A DNA stretch of 64,000 bases from Gigaspora rosea (Eukaryota > Glomeromycota > Glomeromycetes > Diversisporales > Gigasporaceae). Of the stretch, positions 12,346-24,178 are shown piece after piece; position 1 is the first letter of the stretch, and each line of letters starts with the position of its first letter. The stretch covers positions 475,852 to 539,851 of the forward strand of contig QKWP01000078.1 of assembly GCA_003550325.1 (NCBI GenBank), read 5' to 3'. The notes below the pieces were generated by a model that saw nothing but the letters and a program-made list of their open reading frames with translations, made no database searches and was not told where the DNA came from. The position numbers and the translations under genes were made by a program.

Positions 12346-12562
12346 GGCGAGACCAACTGGATTCTGGGTTTTGCATTACCCCCCTCTCCACTCCGGAAAA
12401 GGGTTGTTTACATAGTAACTTTTAAAAAAAATTATTCCAAATTGTTCGTGACTGTATAAATTTTTCCGAAATATCCCGTAGTCCTATGTATAATTATCTA
12501 AATTTTTTTTACTATGAGGGAGAGTGGGGGTAATGTAAAACACGAATCCAGTTGTTCTCGCC
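12346..12562. mobile_element. Tourist-like MITE family A, copy 1
   Basis: Terminal inverted repeats start GGCGAGACCAACTGGAT. A 3-bp duplication, TAA, flanks it (12343-12345 and 12563-12565), as in PIF/Harbinger-type elements. The interior GTGACTGTATAAA...CCGAAATATCCCGTAG is shared with copies at 57954 and 60786. Confidence 0.85.
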
Positions 12563-12626
12563 TAATAATTTCCTTAGTATTGACTGAAATATATTCACTA
12601 TTTTTTTTTACTGCGAAGCAGTTGTT

Positions 12627-12690
12627 CTTGCAGTTGTACTCGCACTGCACTTGCACTAGCACTTGCATTTGCACTTGCATTTGTGTATAG
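12627..12690. repeat. CTTGCA hexamer repeat
   Basis: About ten imperfect CTTGCA/CTTGCATTTGCA units in a row. Confidence 0.7.
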
Positions 12691-12834
12691 TATTTATGCA
12701 ACCATTTCAAATCCGTGAAACGTTAAATTGACTCTTTTGGGCCAAAATGGTTTGTAGATATTAGATAATCATACACCAATACCTATTTTGGCAAATTTAC
12801 GTTGAATGGGATTAATACTGTTATTTGCGCGGGT

Positions 12835-13136
12835 AATACAAACTCCCGAAGAGGAAATAGCCAATCGGAGAGTACAAATTTTGACTATTCCGGATCAGCC
12901 CGACAAAGAATCAAAACACGCTTAAAAGAAGAAAAAAGCGAAAATATGCAAAAACCAATGTTTAAATCAATACTGGTGCACTAATTAAAAATGACGGGAA
13001 TGAAATTTTACATAAAGTAAACCATAACCTAACCCTATAGCCTTTAACATTAAGGCTCCAACCATAAATTTTTGTCTCATGCACTTAGCTTATTTACAAT
13101 CGGATTTCCTTTTTCGGTTTGTATTACCCGCGCGAA
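12835..13136. mobile_element. MITE starting TT.GCGCGGGTAATAC
   Basis: The ends are inverted copies of GCGCGGGTAATACAAAC, followed on both sides by a GGAAAT word. The interior contains an AACCTAACCCTATAG telomere-like word. A 60-codon frame at 12802-12984 runs across the left end and is not supported as a gene. Confidence 0.7.
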
Positions 13137-13268
13137 CTGATTTTGATCTAAAAGGGAATGATTGATTCATAAATAAGTAACACTAGTGACACATTACAAA
13201 CCATTAAATATCGGAGATAGGATTTTTGTACATTACAATTACGGTTGAATACTTCTTAGCTTAACGCC

Positions 13269-15905
13269 ATGTCCGAAGAATATGTTGAATCTATTGAAAC
13301 CGATACCGAAAGTGATGGGAACGAATCAGGCAATACCGTGCCAGATTTTAGCAAGCAATGTAAGCTTTAGTATTGATAAATATGGTGTGCATTCTCAACA
13401 CATACAGATAATAATACTATGAAATTCTGTGCGATATTAGTGATTGAATTCTCAAAACATTTACATATAAAAAATTTTGATTATTCTCAATTTAAAAAAA
13501 TTAAAGTCATTGGACGCGGTGGAATTGGAATTGTTTATTCTGCTACTTTTCAGAAAAAAAATTATGTATTAAAAAATCTAAGCAATCATTTATTTATTGA
13601 TAAAAAATCATTTAAAAATCTCAAACGTGAGGTAATATGATATCATTTATTATTCATTATTTATTATAGGCTTTTTACAAAAAAAAAAATAATCATTAAT
13701 TGTCTATATAGCTTGAATTTTTATGTAAAGTTAAACATCCTAACGTTGTCGAATTTTATGGAACTTCATGGGGTATGATAAACTTAATTTAGTACCTTAA
13801 GCTATAGATGCGTGCCTAAATTATTTCTGGCTTGCCGTAAATTAAAATTGCCGAAAATATTTTAGGCAGCTTAAACCGTAAATAATTTCGGCAGCCGAAA
13901 ATAATTCCGGCAGCCGAAAATAATTTTGGTTGCCAAAAATAATTACGGCAACGAAAATAATTTCGGCTGCCGAAAATAATTCCGACTGCTGAAAATAATT
14001 TCGATTGCCGAAAATAATTACGGCAGCGAAAATAATTTCGGCTGCCTAAAATATTTTCAGTTGCCGAAAATTTTTTTAGATGCCGAAAATATTTCGGACG
14101 TCATTATGCGTAAATTTTACAGCTATTATCATAAACTTTGAGACTCCTGGTAAAATTGCCAAATAATTTTTGGCTGATTCGATTAAGTTCGTAATTTCGA
14201 CATACAGTAATAGATTGATGTATAATTTAAGATCCGTGTAACTAATGTAAATATTAAGACTTTAGTACATACGGTTTTACGTATGTATATCTCCAGTTGA
14301 ATACAGAAATATGATACTTTCAAAGCACCTTCGCTGTCAAATAATTGAAAAGGCTTATCAGAAAAATTGGTAAACACTTAGGCGGAGTGTTTTTAATATA
14401 CCCAGATCCAATTTAATAACCATGAAGTATTTTTTTCTAATTAGGGGACGCTAAAGCCGTGTCCAGTCATATGTTTTTGACTATTTAATTAAAATTATGG
14501 TAAGGGTTTAGACAATTGCTTCTTTATTTTTGCGGGGATCATTTTTTCTCGCTGTTTTCTTCGTACTGATCCAAAATAGTCAAAATAGACAACGTTGGCT
14601 CTAATATCACGTGATTGGACGTGGTTTTAGATGATCCTCTAACAAGCTAATATATCCTCCTTACAATGTACTACAGAAACCGTGCCCTCCGCCATACAAT
14701 ATACCCGAGAGCACAAATCAAATTTTTACCACATGTATTTGCATGTCGAATTATTACAGTCACTAAGTGCACGCTATAGTTTGGTCCTGGTTTATAAGAG
14801 ATCTAAATATTTTGTTCTCTATATATGCATATCTTTTTTAATTTCATTGTTTTACTATGGTCTCGAGGGTGCAAATATAGCTGTAATAAATTATGAATTT
14901 ATATTTTCAGCAACCGAAATAATTTCAGCTGCCGTAATTATTTTCGCTGCCGTAATTATTTTCGGCTGCTGAAATTATCTTCGGTTGCCGTGATATTTTC
15001 GACATTTAGTCCTTTTGAAGCAGCATGCCGAAAATCTAAAAATTGCCGTAATGCCGTAAATCAACCCGAATTTAGGCACCCATGCATCCTTAAGCCATAA
15101 CTATGCTAAATAATAAATTTTAATAAATAGACGAAGGAAATGAGAGAAGATTTATAATAGTCTTACAATATGCTAGTGACGGAAATTTGAGGAATTATTT
15201 GATGATGAAACGAAAAGAAGGCTCTTACAAAATTTCATGGAAAGACCTTACCAAAATAGCAACAGAAATTACCGATGGACTGAAACATTTGCATGATAAT
15301 AAGATAATTCATCGAAATTTAGTAAGCCATACTGTGAATTAATTCACTAATTTTCATTCGATTAAGGTTAATTCATTCATTACTAAACTCTTTAGCACCC
15401 GAACAATGTTCTGATAGACAATGGTAAAGCATTAATTACAGACTTTGGAGTATCAAGACAGTTGGATTGTGATACTACTGCAAGTTCTGCAATAGACATG
15501 CCAGTAGCATACATTGATCCACAATACCTTCAATATAGTAGTCTCAGTGAGAAATCAGACATTTACAGCTTAGGGGTATTATTTTGGGAGCTCACTAGCG
15601 GAATTCCGCCATTTAAAAACTCTTCCACATTAACTATAATGTTAGAAGTTTTAAGAAATAACAGGGAAAAGCCAGTTGCAAACACGCCAAAAGAATATAT
15701 AGACCTTTACAAGGAATGTTGGTCTCCTAAGCCAGCTCAGCGTCCGACACTTAATTATATTAAGAACGAGCTTAAAAGGCTATCTAAAAAAATACCTATT
15801 AAGTATATTAAAAATAATATTGTTTATCCTTATCATCTATCAAATTCGAATTTAGGTTCAGGTAAGCATAACGGAAACAGTGAACTTATATTTCTAATAT
15901 TTTAA
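13269..15905 (+). CDS. TKL-type kinase-like gene with HRN catalytic loop
   Basis: Five exons join in frame with GT-AG introns: 13269-13359, 13408-13631, 13712-13772, 15131-15321 and 15396-15905, giving 358 residues. Visible kinase features are a glycine loop GRGGIGIVYSA (residues 66-76), beta-3 lysine in VLKNL (K86), the hinge LQYASDGNL, the catalytic loop HRNLHPNNV (186-194), DFG (205-207), SDIYSLGVLFWE and a CW..kP..RPT end. The catalytic aspartate of HRD is replaced by asparagine (N188), so catalysis is doubtful and a pseudokinase or scaffold role is likely. The short acidic N-terminus is unlike any domain I know. The start is the first ATG giving an in-frame first exon. Intron 3 is swollen by a 1.3-kb transposon. 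A donor-like GGTAAGC at 15859 could lead to a different 3' end. Confidence 0.8.
13806..15090. mobile_element. Transposon in kinase intron 3 (1285 bp)
   Basis: Ends are AGATGCGTGCCTAAATT and, read inward from the right, AGGATGCATGGGTGCCTAAA. The flanks TAAGCTAT (13798-13805) and TAAGCCAT (15091-15098) are an 8-bp duplication with one mismatch. Blocks of GCCGAAAATAATTTCGGC words fill about 240 bp at the left and 150 bp at the right, a hAT-like subterminal array. Removing the element leaves an intron of about 80 nt with normal ends. Confidence 0.8.
14443..14640. mobile_element. MITE family D, nested copy
   Basis: Sits inside the intron transposon. Its ends are AGGGGACGCTAAAGCCGTGT and the near-complement of CTAAAACCACGTCCAATCAC. 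Related copies lie at 42417 and 48818. The interior holds TAAAATTATGGTAAGGG and a TCACGTGAT palindrome near the right end. Confidence 0.65.
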
Positions 15906-16601
15906 ATCAATGTTAAAGTATATATAGAGGTTACATTGACTTTGACACATAGTATTCACAAATTTAACAGTTATTGTTCCATATTTTACACGAACGTTGC
16001 AGGATAAAAACTTGCAAGTAAAAATTTAAGTTTTGACTGTAGCAAATTTAGCTACAGAAGAATAATGGTACAAGTTACTCGTTATAGTGAAATGGACAGG
16101 TTATAAGAGTTTCTACATGATAAAAAGTGTCTATTAAAAAATTCATTATGATGAGTGATAACTATAACGAGAATGGTCTTGCAATGAGTATAATCAGTGT
16201 CCTTGTTGTGAAAATACGTATGGACGTTTATAATGCTATCAACTTATATGTAATTGTTTACAAACTAAATTTTCACTTCAAGTTTTTCACTCTGCAATGC
16301 TTATATAACTGATTAGCAAATGTTTACACATGAGTGCAGCCAAGAAAAACCTGTCATCGGGCTTTCAATTAAATTTGTACCAGTCATAATCAGGTTAATT
16401 TGTTGGAGGTTGTGTCCGATACAAAATATAATTGAAAGTCTGATTATAGGTTTTCCTTTGGCATCGCTCGTATAGCCTTTTTCTTTCTCTTAGCAGCTGC
16501 AATTTGAAATATACAATCGGCAAAATTTAAACGTAACCTTTATATATGTTGTTGAACATAATTTAATTTTAATTCTTTTTTTTTTTAAAAAAAAAACAAC
16601 A
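15906..16601. other. Intergenic between two kinase genes
   Basis: No coding frame of note. The last 25 bases before the next ATG are a T-run followed by an A-run, a plausible core promoter or leader of the downstream gene. Confidence 0.4.
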
Positions 16602-19600
16602 ATGCCAGATAATACTGATGATAATTCTATCGAAGAGATCATTAAAACTTCAGGAATTGAATTTTATGACTTTAATGAATTTTCCGAGTTTAATAAAATT
16701 GGAGAAGGTGGATTTGGTCAAATTGAAAGAGCATATTGGAAAAAAAGAAAAATAACTGTTGCGCTAAAGAGTTTAAAAGTTAAAATGAATTCAAATGAAA
16801 ATGTTAATGAAGGTTTTAAAAGAGAGGTTTGCGTCAATCTATATATATATTTTTTTGCATGTTAATCCTATTTCTTATGATTTATTTTAAATCACACAGG
16901 CACGATTGCTAGCCAACATCTCTAAAGATAGTGAACAACATCCTAATGTTAATCAGTTTTACGGTGTGACTAAAACTAAAGATGAAAATTTAAGATATTT
17001 TTTAATCTTAGAATATACTAATGGTGGTAATTTGCGAGAGTATTTGAAAAAACATTTTGCGGAGCTCACATGGGGCAAAAAACTAAATATGGCATTTGAA
17101 ATTGCGAGTGGACTTAAATATTTGCACATAAATAAAAATATCATTCATAGAGATCTCGTAAGAATCTTTTTTTTTTTTTTACAACATCTTACTAATTGTA
17201 AATTATGGCGAGGCAATTAGTAAAATAGATGATATAAGAGGTGTGCGATATACTTTATAAATCAAACCAATACATAAAAATTTATTACGTTCGATGATTT
17301 ATATATGGAACTTTTAATCAAATTTTTATAAAGTCCAATATTATATCTTACAATGTTATGGAGCCATTTCTAAATTACTAAATTACAATATTAAAAAAGA
17401 TGAAATTTTATATAAAGTGAAAGAAATGCTATATATTATTTACTAAAATATCTTGTTTATTACTAAAAATTATGAACTTTTGAGTTATAATTTATCCAAG
17501 AATTCTTATAGAAAATGTGTAAAAATCAAGAATTTTAAATATTATATAATTTTGATTTACCCAGTATATCGACACCTAATAATTATATTCTGCGTTTCTG
17601 GAGCTATTAGTTTTTATTAATGAATTTACTGCTTGATTTTAAATACAGCATTCTAAGAATGTCTTAGTGCATAATAATCGTATGGTAATAGCTGACTTTG
17701 GCATATCAATATTGCCGGGTATGGAAATGAAATCAATAGGAAATGGAATACCTGCATACATGGATCCACAATATCTTAAAGATCATACATATGAACGTAA
17801 TGAAAAATCTGATATTTACAGTTTGGGTGTTCTTCTATGGGAATTGTCCAGTGGTCATCCACCTTTCCAATATCTATCTGGGGCAGCTGAAGTAATCTAT
17901 CAAATATTTAAAGGAGAAAGAGAAACGCTAGTAAAAGGCACACCTGCACAATACTATAAATTATATTCATGCTGTTGGGATGAAGAGCCCAATAACCGAC
18001 CGGACATAAAAGAGGTATATAATACACTTGAACAAATATTAAAAGAGTCAGATGAAAGGAATCAGCACCCTACTTCTAAAGGAACAGAAAATGATGGTTA
18101 GCTTATTATTAATATTATCTGTTAATTCATAGTTTAAATTTATTTTACATTTGCTAATATGCGTATTCATTACAAAAGATTACGAAGATAAATCTGACAA
18201 AATTAATACTGGTATCATAAAGAATAAATCCACTATAGAGGGAATTATTAAAAAATCAGAAATTAATGTTTATGAGTACAATGATTTTTATAATTTTAAA
18301 AAATTTGGTGAGAGTAAATTTAGTCAGATTTTAAAAGCAGACTGGAAAGATAATCCTACTGTTGTTTTAAAGAGTCTGGTAACTAATCTTGAAGCAGAAG
18401 AAAAGCAATTTATTAGAGAGGTTTGTGTCATTATAATACAAATTTTAATGAAGAACTTAAGGAATTCTGTGATGATTTTTTTTCATATTACTACAGATCG
18501 ACTCATTAAGCAAAATTATGAAAGATTTTCATCCTAATATTATTGGCTTTTTGGGGCTAACTAAAGATCATAAAAGCCAAAACTATTTTTTGATCCTGGA
18601 ATATGCAAATGACGGCAATTTAAGAGAGTATTTAGGCTTGAATTTTATATATCTCACGTGGGGAAACAAGTTATTTATGGCATTAGACATTGCAAAGGGA
18701 ATTAAATATTTGCATGATAAAGACATTGCTCATAGAGCTCTTGTAAGAAACATGTTCTATTTCAATTACTTAAAATCTTTTAAAATAATTTATTAATCGT
18801 TTACCTTATTTATAATTTTAATAGAATTCCAAGAATATCCTAGTTCATCGTGGTAGAATGAAGATTGCTGATTTTGGCATATCTAAAATAATGAATGAAG
18901 AATTTTCAACTATAAACTCTGAAGGCAATGGAAAATCAGCTTATATAGATCCTCAATACCTTAAGAATCACAAATGTGGACTCAATAAGAAATCGGATAT
19001 TTATAGTTTAGGAGTTATTTTTTGGGAGATATCTAGCGGTCATACACCATTCCAACATATGCCTGGAATTAAGGTGGCTTATCAAATATTTGGAGGTAAA
19101 AGAGAAAAACCTATAAAAGATACACCAGATAAATATGTCCAATTATATGAGCGTTGTTGGGATGAAGAATCTGACAATCGGCCGGATATCCAAAAAGTAA
19201 TTAAAGATCTTCAGTCAATAACTGATGACATTGGAGGTGAACCAACTACACCACTAATTATACCTAAGCAAATTGAAGATCTTAATTCTGATAATTTAAG
19301 ACTAAATCAAATAGAAGAATCTAAAAAAATAAGATTGATTAGTAAGTGTGACCATGGTTTCACATTTAAAGAAAAACGTATAGAAAAAGCTTGTAGTCAA
19401 GCATTTAAAATCAATATAAATGAAATTGAAATGAGTAGTCTTCCAGTTGATGTTAATTATGAAAGAAGTGACAAATGTGAATATGAATTCGGTGTTTTTT
19501 TTAAACGAAATTCAAAGTTTACTGCTATTTTGCCTCGGAAATATCGTTTTCCTGGATCACCATTTACAATGAATTCAAAATTTGTAATGAAGCAAGAAAT

Positions 19601-21077
19601 TATTATACCAAAAACAAGCATTACTTTAACTGAAAGTTTTATAAATGATGTTGAAAATGCTTTAAGCGCTGCAGATAAATTAATCAAGCTTAATGAGATT
19701 TTGGGAAAATATGGTCACTTTTGTGCATTACGCATTGTTTTCGGAGGAGCAATTATTCGTATTAAGAATATTAATAAATTTTCAGAAAATTCCGAACAAA
19801 TTAAAATTATCGGTGGAAATACTGGAAAGGATACTAATTCTGATTTAAGTGCATGGACTGAATCACTTAAAGATTTTCGCACATGGGAAATAATTGAATA
19901 TAGTGAAATTTGTCCTATATTTGACTTATTAGATGGTGAATTACGAAATAAAGTTTTAGAAGCATTAGGAAAAAGAATTTTAAAAGGTATTATATATTGG
20001 CTTTCTAAGATTTTCAATTTTTAAGTTATCAAAATGATTAATTAGAAATTTTTATTTAAATTTTACTGATAAAAAACAGTGAAAGTTGATGATATCACAT
20101 ACGTATTGGGCAACCAGAAAACACGCCATGTCCACTCTTTAGGTGATCAATTGAAAGATATATATAATATTAAAGATTGTCAAATCTTTGCTTCAATTAT
20201 GAGTCAGAACGATAAATATGTATTTTCAACACATATAGAATATGATGAATCCAATCCAGTTGTTGCTATTCATCATATCAAAGTCAAAAAAAAACCTATT
20301 TGTGAAAAAAAATTATCATATAAAAAAAAGCCTCGTTTTAAAGAATGCCGAATTCAGTTGGGCTGGATTGTAGTTGGATATCCAGAAAGCTTTGATTTTG
20401 ATCAGACACATAATCAATTTGTAATACAAAGTGGAAAATATCCTGTTTCTATTTCAAATGACAAGTATATAGTAAAACTTCCATATACTACAAATGATGA
20501 ATATATACTAGGGACATGTGTTTTGGAACCATCATTAAGTCATTTTGATACAACTACGCTCGTAATTGGAGTACATTTAGAAGCTTCCAGAAATTCTGCA
20601 TGTTTATTCGTCTATGATGGTAATGAACCACGGGCTGATAAAGAACTTTTACAAAGTTTGAAGTTATTCGTTTGGTTAGTAAAAAAGGAAACAAAAGGAT
20701 AAGATGTATAAACTTTATACTAATTATTTATTTATCTTCAATGTAGTACAATTAGTCATAAATCTTCTTATCAAGGAGAATTTCTTGGTCAAACTGCAAT
20801 AACCTGGAATTCGCAATTAAAGTTGTCTAATGTCATAGACAAAATCAATAGAAAACCAAACAATTGTTTAACTTTTATTCGAAAAAATATCGACGCAAAA
20901 AAAGATGATACTTTTATCTCACCAATATTTATGAGTCAACTCTACAATACTAATAACTGTGATGAATGTCATGGAATAATTACAATCACGCCAAGTTCTA
21001 TTATATATGGCCCTTTAAATCAACAAGCATATAAGCAAAAGGAAGCACAATTTATATATTTTTGTGTTCCTCCGTAA
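16602..21077 (+). CDS. Kinase-pseudokinase-MACPF-like multidomain gene
   Basis: Eight exons splice in one frame into 1168 residues: 16602-16826, 16900-17157, 17649-18096, 18179-18420, 18497-18742, 18825-19986, 20080-20674 and 20747-21077. Kinase 1 (about 30-300) is complete: GEGGFGQIERA, VALKSL (K56), HRDL (D160), ADFG (D177), SDIYSLGVLLWE, RPD. Kinase 2 (about 340-600) has GESKFSQ for the glycine loop and HRAL for HRDL, but keeps VVLKSL (K375) and ADFG, so it is a predicted pseudokinase. Residues about 620-860 resemble the MACPF family: YGHF (Y769) followed by FGG (G780), then WTESLKDFRTW. The tail (861-1168) is a globular region I know only as a companion of such MACPF-like parts. Joining the two kinase halves rests on the 82-nt intron 18097-18178, which preserves frame; a stop at 18099 would otherwise end a one-kinase protein. 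Confidence 0.75.
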
Positions 21078-21130
21078 TTATACTTATTTCATATTTTTAT
21101 AGCTTGCAAGAGAAACCTTTAAGAATGTTA

Positions 21131-21136
21131 AATAAA
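21131..21136 (+). promoter_or_regulatory. Possible polyadenylation signal
   Basis: AATAAA lies 54 nt after the stop of the dual-kinase gene. It is a common word in AT-rich DNA, so support is weak. Confidence 0.35.
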
Positions 21137-21478
21137 AATCTTTAGTATTAGCAATTTAGTTACTATTGATTTTTGATTTTTATTTTAAAAAACGGGATGC
21201 ATTATGGTAATAGGAATCATTTATATAATACCAATATATAGAACAGATTACGGATTCAAAGATAATATACTTATCCATATTTTAAAAAGAGAAATTATAA
21301 TAGAAAAATTTATAATTTATTAACCTTGTATTTTTTTCAAAACATTTATTATTTGGTAAACTGCAATAGTAACAACAAATATGTTTTATTAAATTTATTA
21401 ATAAATAAAAAATTGTATCATTATATTTGATTTACTGGCGGCGATTTATTATTAAATAGTGTTAATAATTAAGCATAA
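21137..21478. other. No gene seen
   Basis: AT-rich sequence downstream of the kinase gene without element ends or frames. Confidence 0.4.
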
Positions 21479-21537
21479 TTCAATGAGTTAACTCAAGAGT
21501 TTAATTTAATGAGTTAACTCAAGAGTTTAATTTAATG
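21479..21537. repeat. Tandem duplication, about 29-bp unit
   Basis: AATGAGTTAACTCAAGAG plus TTTAATTT occurs twice head to tail; GAGTTAACTC is itself a palindrome. Confidence 0.75.
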
Positions 21538-21860
21538 AAGCGCTCATATGATGCCTCTAGGTATTAAAGTGACTTGATTTGTGCTTTAACGATTGTTTAT
21601 TTTATTTTTTTTTTTTTAAAAAAAAAAATCTTGCGTCACCACTGTTGGACTTCTTAGATAAAATTTCTGCATTCTTCTACGAATTTATTTAGAGAATTGT
21701 GGTTATCTCAGTAAGTACTCATTTACTCGGACTAGTGTTGCGATCAACCTCTTTTCCTAAGTAATGGGATTGGGAATCGGTATTTCTACCAAGTTTGGAT
21801 TCATAACCAAACCCAAATATTCAGTAAATAGTGTCAAACTCAGAACCCATCAATTTATTA

Positions 21861-22025
21861 CTGCACTTTTAAATTACTGTGTGATTTTCATACATCACAC
21901 CAGAAATCAGAAATCTAGAAAAAACGCCAGTACATGATTGGCTGAAAATTATTTCTAACTGCATTTTTTCTAGATTTATGATTTCCGGTGTATGACACAG
22001 TATTTTGAAACAAATATTTATGCAG
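21861..22025. mobile_element. Stowaway-like MITE, copy 1
   Basis: The left end CTGCACTTTTAAATTACTG matches the copy at 24036. The interior folds on CAGAAATCAGAAATCTAGAA and its near-complement around 21960-21992. The right end is eroded. Confidence 0.55.
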
Positions 22026-22699
22026 TTAATGATTTAATCTTAAAACTTTAAATTAATCTTAAACCGTTAAATTATTCAATAAATTTGATTTTTAATCGGG
22101 TAGATCCAAGTTTAAAGATTGATAATTTAAAGATCGAATTCTGTACAAACCCATAAATGGTTCGATTATATTAAAAATTAACTATCACTATAGTTAAGCT
22201 TGAGTATTGCCAAGTAATAAACAGAAAGTTAGAATTCATATTCATCGTTAAAACTTATACCGAAAGAACCTGATCATCAGGAAGTTGAACCTAGATTTGC
22301 TAAATAGTGATATTAAATAAGTACTTAAATTTAATATTATTAATTTTAAATAATATTAAATTTTATATTTATAATATATTTAATTTTCAATATTTTTTTG
22401 AAAAGCCTGTCAACGAGGTGACAGGGCGATCATTATTGCGAAATCAGATGGCTTTATCATATCATCATGTTCAATTTGTCATTTGATTGTATAGTTCTTG
22501 TTGCATCTTGTTTGATGCAGTATTTCATGATCAATATTTTGATAACATGATTGTGAGGCAAGGTTGTTTCAATGATATTTAAGGGCCGTTAGTTAGTAAA
22601 GAAGGTTATCTTTCTTTTCGCTATCGCCCGCCTTGTAGTGAAGGCTGGCTCTATCGTCCCGCCCTACCCACCCTTTGCTTGATGGATCATTCATGTTGA

Positions 22700-23525
22700 C
22701 AATTGGGCCTTGTGTTAAGATTAAGCTTCGTGGCTGTGATAACATTGCTGGACCTCAGATTGGTGATTAGGCTCCGCGGTTGCAATGGTAGTGCAAAACT
22801 CATGTCTTGTAATTAAGTTCAGTGGCTGCGATAACAGTGAAAGAACCCCATGATAAGTGATGGTGCTTCATGATTACAGCATCGTGGCTACAGCAGCAGT
22901 GCAAGGACCTTATGTTTGATAATTAGGCTTTGCGGCTGTGATAGTATTGCAAGGATCTTATATTGAATTTAGGTACAACATCAGTGCAAGGGCCTCATGT
23001 TGACGATTAGGACAATAGCATTATGCTGGTAATTAGGCAAGGACCTCAAGTTGATGACTAGGTTCTGCGGCTGCAATAGCAATGCAAAGATTTCGCCTTG
23101 TAATTAGGCTCCGCTGCTGCAATAGCAATGCAAGGACCTTACGTTGATGATCAGGCAATAGCAGTGCATTTGTTAAACTCTCATAATGTTGATTAGGCTT
23201 TGCAGCCGTGATAGCAGTGCAAGGGCTGATTAATAGTGCGAGGATCTCATGTTGCAATTAGGCTCCACGGCTGCAATAGCAGTGCAAGGACCTCATGTTG
23301 TGATTAGGCTCCGCGGCTACAATAGCATACAAGGACCTCAGGTTGATAATTAAGCTCAACGAATGCAAGAGCAGTGCAAGGACCTCAGGTTGATAATTAG
23401 GCTCCGAGGCTGCAATAGCAGAAGGACCTCATGTTGTAGTTAGGCTCCGCGCTGCAATAGCAGTGCAAGGACCTCATGTTGTGATTAGGCTCCGCGACTG
23501 CAATAGCAGTGCAAGGACCTATGGG
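22700..23525. repeat. Minisatellite, unit about 45-50 bp
   Basis: Roughly 16-18 imperfect units of the form GGCTCCGCGGCTGCAATAGC, AGTGCAAGGACCTCATGTTG, TGATTA. Units at the right (about 23230-23525) are far more alike than those at the left, and GC content is well above the surroundings. The 74-codon minus frame inside (23257-23033) is a by-product of the repeat. Confidence 0.85.
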
Positions 23526-24035
23526 TAAGTAACACTACTCATGCCGCTATTTAACACTAATAACCGATTCTCGTTACAGCTATGTGAATTCTTCTTGGCG
23601 ACATTTGCATGCAAAGATGTAATTGATTATAAGGCTGATAGTTAGCTTTGGATGGGAATAGTTCTTAGAATTTGGATATTTCAATATGCCTGATATAGTG
23701 CTTGTAATTGATAGCGAAATCCCCATATGTTTTTTCTTCGTCCAAATAAAGTCATCTGATTGAGCAATAATAATAAGTACTTAAATGACATCCCAACATT
23801 ACTTAGGCCCAATAAATGTTTACTAAGTATTTAGCAGATACTTGGTAAGTATTTTCTGAGTACTTTGACAAACATTATGATGATTGTCAGACAATACCAG
23901 AAATGAAGTGCAACAAAGAATATATTTAATATAAAAGTGGAGTGGTATATCTAATACGCATCTGATTAGACAATTTATTCTTGTGATTTCATCTTGAGGC
24001 TTCTATATTTATACAGTTTTTTTATTAACCTTTTA
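23526..24035. other. No gene seen
   Basis: AT-rich; a few AAGTACTT-like words near 23775-23870. No frames or element ends. Confidence 0.4.
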
Positions 24036-24178
24036 CTGCGCCTTTCAAATTACTGTGTTCTGTGATTTTCATGGGAAATCATAAATCTAGATCTGTAATT
24101 GGTTGGAAATAATTTTTAGCCAATCATGTACTGACATGTTTCTAGATTTCTGATTTCCTTGTAATTTGAAAAGTGCAG
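24036..24178. mobile_element. Stowaway-like MITE, copy 2
   Basis: Inverted ends CTGCGCCTTTCAAATTAC and CTGCACTTTTCAAATTAC (read from the right) are flanked by TA on both sides (24034-24035 and 24179-24180), the Tc1/mariner target. 143 bp, no coding. Confidence 0.75.

Noticed and set aside
12802..12984. 60-codon frame just upstream of the first kinase, as a possible first exon
   Set aside because: It spans the end of a MITE, and the exon at 13269-13359 already gives an in-frame start.
23033..23257. 74-codon minus-strand frame
   Set aside because: It lies wholly inside the minisatellite and repeats with its unit.
22700..23525. CRISPR-like look of regular repeats
   Set aside because: Units are contiguous with drift and no unique spacers, there are no cas genes, and the genome is eukaryotic.
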